In this document: one piece after another, positions 1 through 7,426 of the stretch
Layout: the number at the start of each line of letters is the position of its first letter
Numbering within the stretch: the stretch's first letter is position 1
Notes under the pieces: generated by a model
Seen by the model: only the letters and a program-made list of their open reading frames with translations
Told to the model about the DNA's origin: nothing
Database searches by the model: none
Position numbers and translations under genes: made by a program
From: JBOHNM01 sp050730675
GTDB lineage: Bacteria > Planctomycetota > Phycisphaerae > Phycisphaerales > UBA1924
DNA: 12,874 nt
Assembly (NCBI GenBank): GCA_050730675.1
Contig: JBOHNM010000118.1
Location: 1 to 12,874 of the forward strand
Direction: 5' to 3'

Positions 1-21
1 GTCCAGGATGGGCTCAGTCAA
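1..21 (-). CDS. Probable PIN-domain (VapC-like) toxin, first seven codons only
   Basis: On the minus strand a TTG codon at 21-19 opens a frame reading M-T-E-P-I-L-D to the window edge. It overlaps the stop of the antitoxin-like gene by 8 bases (TTGACTGA). A GGAG lies 8 bases upstream of the TTG, inside the antitoxin gene, which is good ribosome-binding-site placement. A short polar start followed by hydrophobic residues and an Asp is how many PIN-domain toxins begin, that Asp being the first metal-binding acid. Overlap with a preceding antitoxin is the usual VapBC layout. Only seven residues are visible, so the family call rests mostly on context. Confidence 0.4.
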
Positions 22-295
22 CGCGACGTCTCCGAGTTGAGGCGCGAAGGCGATCAACGGCTTGATCGGAGGTGCCGAGGTCGGCGCGATCTGCCCAAAT
101 GCCAAATCCCGGCGTTTGTCCGCCCTTGGTCCGACGCGGTGCCGGCTTCTTCGTCGTCGAACTGGATTTCTTCTTTGTGCCGCGGCGTTTGCTAGTTCCA
201 CCGGGGACCAGAATTTCAACGGTCGTACCGTCGGCGAGAGCGCCGTGCGTGTTCACCACGATCAGGCCGTCTTTGACGATCGCCCGGAAGGTCAT
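14..295 (-). CDS. VapB-like antitoxin of a type II toxin-antitoxin pair
   Basis: This is a 93-residue protein if the ATG at 295 is used; an in-frame TTG at 304 would add three residues. Residues 1-32 (MTFRAIVKDGLIVV, then GTTVEILVPG) form the short beta hairpin start seen in small antitoxins that dimerise and bind their own promoter. Residues ~33-58 are a Lys/Arg/Ser-rich linker. The tail (PGFGIWADRADLG followed by a short helix, AVDRLR) matches the C-terminal segment by which such antitoxins wrap a PIN toxin. The toxin start overlaps the stop codon. No Shine-Dalgarno precedes either start, but a promoter-like -10 hexamer sits immediately upstream, so a leaderless message is possible. Exact family membership is inferred from motif resemblance only. 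Confidence 0.68.
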   Translation of the reverse strand: MTFRAIVKDGLIVVNTHGALADGTTVEILVPGGTSKRRGTKKKSSSTTKKPAPRRTKGGQTPGFGIWADRADLGTSDQAVDRLRASTRRRRVD

Positions 296-300
296 GCAGA

Positions 301-329
301 ACAATAAGCGACACTCAATGCTGATGCAA
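301..329 (-). promoter_or_regulatory. Candidate sigma-70-type promoter of the antitoxin/toxin pair
   Basis: Minus-strand TTGCAT (329-324), a 17-base spacer, and TATTGT (306-301). The -35 matches the consensus at 3 of 6 positions and the -10 at 4 of 6. The -10 ends six bases before the ATG at 295, so transcription would start at or next to the start codon, which fits the missing ribosome-binding site. Weak matches are easy to find by chance; the position is the main argument. Confidence 0.3.
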
Positions 330-384
330 GGAATGCGGCTGTCTCGGGCACCGAGTCTGGACCGGCATCGGTTGGAATCCGATG

Positions 385-1884
<1,500 letters not shown>

Positions 1885-1921
1885 GCGGGGGGAGTTGAGG
1901 AGAGGGGGAGGCGGAGGGGAG
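1885..1921. other. Polypurine/polypyrimidine tract before the response-regulator start
   Basis: The plus strand here is almost entirely G and A; the minus-strand mRNA leader is therefore almost entirely C and U up to the ATG at 1884. There is no purine-rich ribosome-binding site in it. Such tracts can adopt triplex DNA and, in RNA, can favour ribosomal protein S1-dependent initiation; either role here is inference. Confidence 0.5.
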
Positions 1922-2032
1922 GTGTGGAACAACGAGATGACTGAAGGGGAAGGGCGCGGGCGCGTGTTCAGAGTTGAGGCACGTCCGGCCCTCCTCACTG
2001 CTCCAGCGGCGGCGGAAGGAAGCGTCAGCCCC

Positions 2033-2063
2033 AATTGAAAAGGCCCCGGTGCACCGGGGCCTT
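2033..2063 (-). terminator. Intrinsic terminator of the lectin/dockerin gene
   Basis: A perfect 24-base palindrome at 2040-2063 (core GGCCCCGGTGCACCGGGGCC), 24 bases past the stop at 2087, is followed on the minus strand by TTTTCAATTG. The U run lies only on the minus-strand side, so it terminates the leftward gene and separates it from the response regulator. Confidence 0.87.
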
Positions 2064-2086
2064 GATGGAGCTGCCTTGGGAGCGGA

Positions 2087-4855
2087 TCAGTTGCCGCAGG
2101 GCGTGAAGAATTGGGCCAGGAAGTAGACCAGGTCGTCGGCGGTGATCTGGCCGTCGGGCCCGGGCGAGCCGCCGAGCTGGGCGATATCGGCGACGGCGGT
2201 GTTGTTGGCGAAGAAGCTCGAGAGGTAGAAGATGATGTCGTCGGGGGTGATCTGACCGTCGGGCCCCTGGGTGCCGCCGAGACCGGCGACGTCGGCCGGA
2301 CAGGACGGCGGCGCGACCTCCACGATCGCGAAGTCCGCATTGCCGGTCGCGCCGGTGATCGGCAGGTCGTTCCACAGACCATTGCCGAGCATTTCAGCGT
2401 AGTGCTCGGTCGCGCCGGCGTTGTTCGGCTCGCCGAGGTTCCAATTTGAGTAGGTGGCGGAGGAGCCGTTGGACCAGACGAAATTCCCCTCGAAGGCGAC
2501 GTCGTTGTAGCCGATGAAGCCGCGGCGCTCGGTGCCGCCGAAGTTGAGCACGTTGACGCGGACCCACTCGTTCTCGTCGGCGTCATCGATCGAGGCGAGG
2601 TGGCCGCCCAGGAGCGCGACGGCGTTGTCCTCGGCGTCGAGCCAGGTCAGGCCGTTGGCGTAGAGGTAGTACGAGTGCCCGTTGGTGGGGTTGACGATGG
2701 GGCCGGCGACGACGGTGGGCACCGGCGGGGGGGTGATGCCGCGGATGATCCTGATACTCACGTTGCCCGCGCCCGGGCCGGTGGCGATAAAGGCGAAGTT
2801 CGCGCCGAATGCAGCCGGGTTCTGTGCCACGGCCAGGTAGTAGGTGGCGGCCGTAATCGTGTTGGCGCCGTCGCGACCGTTGTAGGCGAGACCGTCGCCG
2901 ACTGCTGGACGGGCGGTTGTGGAGCCGTAGGAGAACTGGCTGAGCGTGCCGGAGCCGTCATCGTTGTCGGTGGTGACAAGCGTTCCAGTGGCGTCGTCGC
3001 GGTAGAGGGCGATGGTGGTGTCCGCGACCGTGGAGCCCTCGGTGTCGATATCGAGGTAGTGCCGCGAGGTGCGCACCACGTCGGTGGCGGCGACGAAGCG
3101 GAACCAGCGGACTTGATTCGGGGCGAGAGACTGCGTGCTGACGGCCGCGACGCCATCGACGAGCGTGCCGAGATCGGTGAACCCGGTGGGCACACCGGTA
3201 GGGACTGTGCCGAGCCGGAGGTTGAGGTGGTAGGGGCCGGCGCCGGGCGATGTGGAGGCTGCGCCGAAACCGGTGGCGCCGAAGGTCGAGGTGACTGCGC
3301 CGAGGGCGAGGTAGTAGGTGCCGGCGGCGAGAGTTGCGCCATCGCGGCCGCTGTAGGTCAGGCCGTTGCCGACTGCCGGACGGGCGGGCGCGGCCAGGCC
3401 GTAGGTGAGCTGGCTCAGGTTTCCGGAGCCATCGTTGTCGTCGGTGGTAACGAGCGTTCCGTCGGCGCGGTAAAGGCCCATGATCGTGTTGTTGGCGAGG
3501 GCGGTGCCCGCGATGTTGGAGCCTTCGGAGTCGATGTCGAGGAACTGGCCGAGCGCACGGTCGATGCCGGAGTCGATCGTGAAACGCACCCAACGGATCT
3601 CGGAGGCTCCGAGCGTCGTGTCGAAAGTGGTCAGGCTGGTCGGGAGCGAGCCGAGGTCGCCATCGAGGGCGAAGATCGAGAACGAGAGGTTCCCGCCGCC
3701 GGTGCGGTTCTGACTGTCGGTGACGGTGAAGGGGAGGTTGGCGGGCCCGACGGGCGCGGTTCCCGGAATGCTCAGATTGATGGACCACAGCGAATCACCG
3801 GCAACCGCATCGCCGTCGGTGCCGTTGTCGTTGAGGGCGATACTGGGGCCCAGGTTAATCGAACTGCCGTTCACCGTGACGGAAGTGATCGGGCTGGGGG
3901 CGCCGCTGGCGGGAAATGCGGCGACCTGGAGTGTGATGGTGCCGCCCCGCGCGCTGGCGCCGACGGGGGCGCGGCCAATGCCCGAAGGGTCGGCGACGGC
4001 CGTGCCCTGGTGGGTGGCGGCGACGATGGCGTAGCCGCGATCACCGTTGGCGGGGTACGTGGCATTTTCAAAGGTGATGGAGGCCAGAGTCTTACCGGAG
4101 TGATTCCCAAGGCCATCGAGGACCATCTGGGGGACCGAGACGACGGTCTCAACGACGCTCAGATTCTGCCCCGGGATCGGCGCCGTCACCGCCGAGTCGT
4201 TGGTGTTGGTACCGGGCCACGAGGTCGGTCCGGTCACGCGGGCCTGCGTCGAGACACCGGGCGAGCGGGCCGGGACGGCGTTTGCGCCGCCGAACCAGTC
4301 CGGGCCGGCGGCGTGGCAGGTGACGCTGGTGGTGTCAGTGAAGATGAGCGTGATATCGAACGTACCACCGCCGTCGCTGATCTGGTGCAGGAAGCCAAGC
4401 TGCGAGTTGGGGGTCAGGACGATGTTCTGAGCAGCGACGTCTGAAACTTGTGGCACCTTCTGATCGGGCACGGTCTGCCATGTCGGCTGAACACCGACGT
4501 TGACGTTCGTCCCGGGGATGTCCAGTTCGTAGTCCCAGTGCGACGAGCGATCGCCGAGGTGGACGATGTCCACGACGAAGGGCGTGGTGACGAGGAGGTA
4601 GCTAAGGCCGGTATTCCCGATGATCGGGTCAGTGCCGAATTGACCGGCGGCGCCCTGGATCAGCAGGCCGCGGTCGGAGATGGAGCGAAACCCGTTGAGA
4701 TCATCGGGGGCGCCCTGCTCGCCGACATGGACCATGCCGTTGAAGTTCCAGTTGAGCGTAATGGGCGTTTGCTGGGCGGCCGCCGAACCCGCCAGAGCGG
4801 CCGACATCAGTGTGCCAAAGGACAGCCGCATGAAGCTTGTGCTGATTGACCGCAT
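2087..4855 (-). CDS. Secreted C-type lectin protein with GC-type dockerin tag
   Basis: A 922-residue exported mosaic. Residues 1-27 are a signal peptide (hydrophobic LSFGTLMSAALAGSAAA, cleavage before QQ). Residues ~28-300 are beta-rich and not recognised. Residues ~303-395 resemble a choice-of-anchor X domain (LNDNGTDGDAVAGDSLWS). Two DVUA0089/PPC-like repeats follow (~398-556 and ~558-700), each with RW.RF, a FLDIDSEGS or YLDIDTEGS acidic motif, TLVTTD.(N/D)DGSG, and a closing TYYLA. Residues 722-850 are a C-type lectin fold: GGHLASI, FIGYND, WNLGEPNN (EPN at 809-811) and WND at 828-830, the calcium/sugar-site signatures, but without the usual disulphide cysteines. Residues 851-922 are a two-repeat dockerin ending FFTPCGN, a variant of the usual FF-x-G-C. 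The ATG at 4855 has GGGAG seven bases upstream; an internal ATG at residue 9 is less well supported. The likely role is binding surface or environmental glycans. Confidence 0.92.
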   Translation of the reverse strand: MRSISTSFMRLSFGTLMSAALAGSAAAQQTPITLNWNFNGMVHVGEQGAPDDLNGFRSISDRGLLIQGAAGQFGTDPIIGNTGLSYLLVTTPFVVDIVHLGDRSSHWDYELDIPGTNVNVGVQPTWQTVPDQKVPQVSDVAAQNIVLTPNSQLGFLHQISDGGGTFDITLIFTDTTSVTCHAAGPDWFGGANAVPARSPGVSTQARVTGPTSWPGTNTNDSAVTAPIPGQNLSVVETVVSVPQMVLDGLGNHSGKTLASITFENATYPANGDRGYAIVAATHQGTAVADPSGIGRAPVGASARGGTITLQVAAFPASGAPSPITSVTVNGSSINLGPSIALNDNGTDGDAVAGDSLWSINLSIPGTAPVGPANLPFTVTDSQNRTGGGNLSFSIFALDGDLGSLPTSLTTFDTTLGASEIRWVRFTIDSGIDRALGQFLDIDSEGSNIAGTALANNTIMGLYRADGTLVTTDDNDGSGNLSQLTYGLAAPARPAVGNGLTYSGRDGATLAAGTYYLALGAVTSTFGATGFGAASTSPGAGPYHLNLRLGTVPTGVPTGFTDLGTLVDGVAAVSTQSLAPNQVRWFRFVAATDVVRTSRHYLDIDTEGSTVADTTIALYRDDATGTLVTTDNDDGSGTLSQFSYGSTTARPAVGDGLAYNGRDGANTITAATYYLAVAQNPAAFGANFAFIATGPGAGNVSIRIIRGITPPPVPTVVAGPIVNPTNGHSYYLYANGLTWLDAEDNAVALLGGHLASIDDADENEWVRVNVLNFGGTERRGFIGYNDVAFEGNFVWSNGSSATYSNWNLGEPNNAGATEHYAEMLGNGLWNDLPITGATGNADFAIVEVAPPSCPADVAGLGGTQGPDGQITPDDIIFYLSSFFANNTAVADIAQLGGSPGPDGQITADDLVYFLAQFFTPCGN

Positions 4856-5095
4856 CCCAAGTCTCCCGCATTCCGCCCCCGGGTCGAATGCTCGCCATGG
4901 AATCCACACGGATTCCAAGAGTTCCAGGGTGCGGTGTATGAAAAGTAGCTTGAACTTTCGCAACGACAACAAAAGTCCACGATCATGGTGGCATTCGCTT
5001 GTCAAGAACAGACAAGGGTTTCTCCCGGAGGTTCGTGGGAGGTCGTTAACGCGGTACGGGAGTTGCGGTGGGCCCGGGTGCCCGCGATGAAGGTC
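4856..5095 (-). promoter_or_regulatory. Upstream region of the lectin gene, AT-richer patch with weak promoter candidates
   Basis: The stretch ~4925-4990 is clearly lower in GC than its surroundings, as expected of a promoter. On the minus strand TTGCGA followed 17 bases later by CATACA (4940-4935) is a weak -35/-10 pair about 80 bases before the ATG. A perfect TTGACA at 5005-5000 has no good -10 at the right distance. No gene is seen here. Confidence 0.3.
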
Positions 5096-5135
5096 CAATG
5101 AAAAACGGCGTGCCGAGAGAGAGCTCGGGACGCCG
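5096..5135 (-). terminator. Intrinsic terminator of the second propeller/dockerin gene
   Basis: A 12-base-pair stem with one mismatch (5106-5117 with 5124-5135, loop AGAGAG), 52 bases past the stop at 5188, is followed on the minus strand by TTTTTCATTGG. The U run is directly after the stem. Confidence 0.85.
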
Positions 5136-5187
5136 CTGGTGGATTCGGCCTGCTCGGCCGTCAGGGGTTGGGGATCGGTTGGAGCGG

Positions 5188-7173
5188 TTACTGGCAGCCG
5201 CTGAAGAAGAGGCTGAGGAACAGCACAAGGTCGTCAACGGTGATCTGGCCGTCGGCGCCCGGCGTGCCGCCGAGCTGGGCCAGGTCGCAAACGGCGGTGT
5301 CGTTGGCGAAGAAGTGGGAGAGGAACAGGACGATGTCGTCCACGGTCAGGATGCCGTCGGGGCCGAGCGTGCCGCCGAGCGAGGCGACGTCGGCGGGGCA
5401 GGAGGTGATGAGGAACGCGCCTGGTCCGAAGTCGTTGGCGTCGTAGCCGCCGATGCGGATGCGGTAGGTGAAGCCGACATGGATGTCGAAGGAGAGGGAG
5501 GACTGGAGGCCGCACGCGTCGTCGTTGCAGCTGAAGCAGTTGTTGGGATCGAGCGGGCAGCCGCCGTAGATGGCGATCATGGTGTCCCAGCTGGTGAGGC
5601 CGCAGGTCTTGATGAAGGCGCGGCCGGTGCGCGTGGCGGTGTAGGAGAACCAGACGTCATGCGCGTAGTTGAGCGTGGTGTTGGCGCTCTGGGTGCAGTG
5701 GCTCTCGGCGACGCCGTCGGTGTGGGCGGCGTTGGTGTTGAAGGCGTGCACGCCGTCGGTGACGGGGATGGCGCCGCCGCAGACGTCGTTGGCCGGACCG
5801 TGCTGGGTGGAGACGGAGGCGAACACGTCCTTGTGGTTGTTGGCGTCGGTGGAGACGAGGTTGGTGGCGAGGGAATCGAAGGCGACGACCATGCCGTCGC
5901 CGCTCATGGAGGGGTTGGCGCAGTTGCCGTTGGCGGGCGCTCCGGTGATGGGGTTGGAGCTGGCGCGCCAGGTGGAGCCGGTCACGCGGTCGTGAACGTA
6001 GACCTGTGTGAAGCCGCCGGTATCGCCCTCGACGATGTTGGTCCCGGCCGAGACGAACGCGACGTAGCGGCCGTCATCGGAGATCGCCGGTGAATGCGAG
6101 TTCTGGTTGGCGCCCTCGTCGCCCACGGCCCCGCCCCAGCTCAGGCTGATCTGCTCGAAAGTGTCGGCGACGCGGTCGTAGACGATCACGTCCTGGCGGC
6201 CGTTGGCGTCGAAGTTGAGGATGTTGTTGGCGAAGGTGGCGAAGGCGACGTAGCGGCCGTCGGGGGTGATGACGGGCTGGGTGCTGTTGCCGTTGGCGCC
6301 GGTGCCGCTGAAACCGCGGCTGATGAGCGAGGTGCCGCCGAAGTTGAAACCGCCGCCGCGGTCGCGGAGGAAGATGTCGCGGAAGGCCGGGTCGCCCCCG
6401 GCAAGATTGGTGGCGTCGGACTCGAAGGCGACGAGCGTGCCGTCGGCGCTGAGCGACGGATTGAAGGAGTGGCTGTTGGCGACGGTGATGCCGGTGATGA
6501 TGTTGCCGGTGACGCTGACGCGCGAGACCGAGCCGCCCGAAGCGGCGCGGACGACGACGTCGCGGAAGCCATTGCTCAGGTCGCCCGACACAAGGTTGTA
6601 CGCAACGGTGTCGAACGCGACGGTCGAGCCGTCGGCGCTGACGGCGGCGTGGGCCGAGTCGCCGTTGCCGAACGTGCCGCACGGGTTGGGTGTGGAGGTC
6701 TTGGAGAAGACCGACAGGGAGTTGTAGATGTCGTCGGCGTCGTTGGCGTCCGGGCAGGGATCGAAGGGATCCGGCGGATTGTTGGAGTTGTTGGTGAAGA
6801 GGGTGGGGCCGCCGCGGTAGGCGGGGTCGGAGCACGAGCCGTTCAGGCCGCGCGGGGCGTTGGTCGGGGGGCCTTCGAAGCCCGAGAGCGTCACGAAGGT
6901 GTTGCCCTTGCTCGAGCGGTTGTGGCGCCAGACCTGGGCGGAGCTGAACAGCGGGCCGGAGACGATCAGGTTGTTGGACGCGGAGATGAAGACGACGTTG
7001 TTGCCATCCGCCGAGACCTGCGGCTGGCGGCTGTCACCGTTGCACTCGACAACCGTCTGCCCGTTGAGGCGCTGGCTGATGCGCTCAACGGTGTACTGGG
7101 CGTTGGCAGTGCCGGCGGCTGCAGCGCCGGCGATGAGCGCGAGGATGGCGGTCCGATCTTGGCGGCGGATCAT
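5188..7173 (-). CDS. Secreted TolB-like propeller protein with GC-type dockerin tag (copy 2)
   Basis: A 661-residue exported protein. Residues 1-25 are a signal peptide (ALIAGAAAAGTANA, cleavage before Q). Six propeller repeats follow with the pattern P-x-x-S-x-D-G-x-x-V-A-F-x-S-x-A-x-N-L, starting near residues 49, 176, 243, 320, 378 and 430, several followed by a VYDR or VYVHDR strand as in TolB/PD40 blades. Residues 90-173 are an insert in the first blade with three cysteines (C114, C140, C165) and an acidic DPCPDANDADD segment. Residues ~457-591 are a PPC-like beta domain (DVWFSYTATRTG, SWDTMIAIYGGC, YRIRIGGYD). Residues 592-661 are the two-repeat dockerin ending FFSGCQ. The ATG at 7173 has AAGGAG six bases upstream. 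It is a close paralogue of the gene at 7427-9409, sharing domain order and more than half its residues by eye, and probably arose by tandem duplication. The binding partner of the propeller is unknown. Confidence 0.93.
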   Translation of the reverse strand: MIRRQDRTAILALIAGAAAAGTANAQYTVERISQRLNGQTVVECNGDSRQPQVSADGNNVVFISASNNLIVSGPLFSSAQVWRHNRSSKGNTFVTLSGFEGPPTNAPRGLNGSCSDPAYRGGPTLFTNNSNNPPDPFDPCPDANDADDIYNSLSVFSKTSTPNPCGTFGNGDSAHAAVSADGSTVAFDTVAYNLVSGDLSNGFRDVVVRAASGGSVSRVSVTGNIITGITVANSHSFNPSLSADGTLVAFESDATNLAGGDPAFRDIFLRDRGGGFNFGGTSLISRGFSGTGANGNSTQPVITPDGRYVAFATFANNILNFDANGRQDVIVYDRVADTFEQISLSWGGAVGDEGANQNSHSPAISDDGRYVAFVSAGTNIVEGDTGGFTQVYVHDRVTGSTWRASSNPITGAPANGNCANPSMSGDGMVVAFDSLATNLVSTDANNHKDVFASVSTQHGPANDVCGGAIPVTDGVHAFNTNAAHTDGVAESHCTQSANTTLNYAHDVWFSYTATRTGRAFIKTCGLTSWDTMIAIYGGCPLDPNNCFSCNDDACGLQSSLSFDIHVGFTYRIRIGGYDANDFGPGAFLITSCPADVASLGGTLGPDGILTVDDIVLFLSHFFANDTAVCDLAQLGGTPGADGQITVDDLVLFLSLFFSGCQ

Positions 7174-7345
7174 GGGACGCTCCTTGGGACGGGCGATGGA
7201 CGAGGACGGTGTGAATGTCGCCCGATCGGGATCCAGTGCGAGAGCCGCGGGCCGCCCGGCTCAATCGAGGAAGAAAATGTGGAAAGCGGGAAATGGAGAG
7301 GGTTCTCGGATCCCCAACGTCCGGCCCGCCCGGCCCGCGCAATGA
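7174..7345 (-). promoter_or_regulatory. Upstream region of propeller copy 2
   Basis: This holds the promoter of the gene at 7173 by position, but no convincing -35/-10 pair was found. It contains the palindrome CCCGATCGGG at 7221-7230, whose flank ATCGGGAT recurs in the palindrome upstream of propeller copy 1 (9590-9609). A small patch near 7270-7300 is richer in A and T. Confidence 0.3.
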
Positions 7346-7374
7346 ACAACGCCCCGGTATGGCCGGGGCGTTGT
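7340..7374 (-). terminator. Hairpin terminator of the first propeller/dockerin gene
   Basis: A perfect 12-base-pair stem (7346-7357 with 7363-7374, loop of five), 52 bases past the stop at 7427, is followed on the minus strand by TCATTG. The U run is shorter than at the other two terminators, so efficiency is less certain. Confidence 0.72.
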
Positions 7375-7426
7375 CCGCACAGGGATTGTGCTTTCAGGGG
7401 GCGAGGGGTGGGGGCTGGGGGCTGGA

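Noticed and set aside
366..384. Terminator after the response regulator
   Set aside because: A CATCGG/CCGATG hairpin of six base pairs lies just past the stop at 385, but there is no U run and the loop is seven bases; too weak to call.
1885..2586. Upstream extension of the response-regulator frame
   Set aside because: It would overlap the dockerin and lectin-coding end of the neighbouring gene and cross a strong terminator; the extension is Pro/Ser/Thr-rich with no domain. ATG 1884 begins right before the receiver domain.
2600..4444. 614-codon open frame on the plus strand opposite the lectin gene
   Set aside because: Antisense shadow of GC-rich coding DNA: low-complexity Gly/Val/Ala/Arg composition, no recognised domain, whereas the minus frame has a signal peptide and clear domains. 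The same applies to long plus frames at 703-1668, 935-2038, 5068-6093, 6094-7443, 7388-8110 and 8231-9481.
5000..5005. Perfect TTGACA as the promoter -35 of the lectin gene
   Set aside because: No acceptable -10 hexamer lies 15-19 bases downstream on the minus strand.
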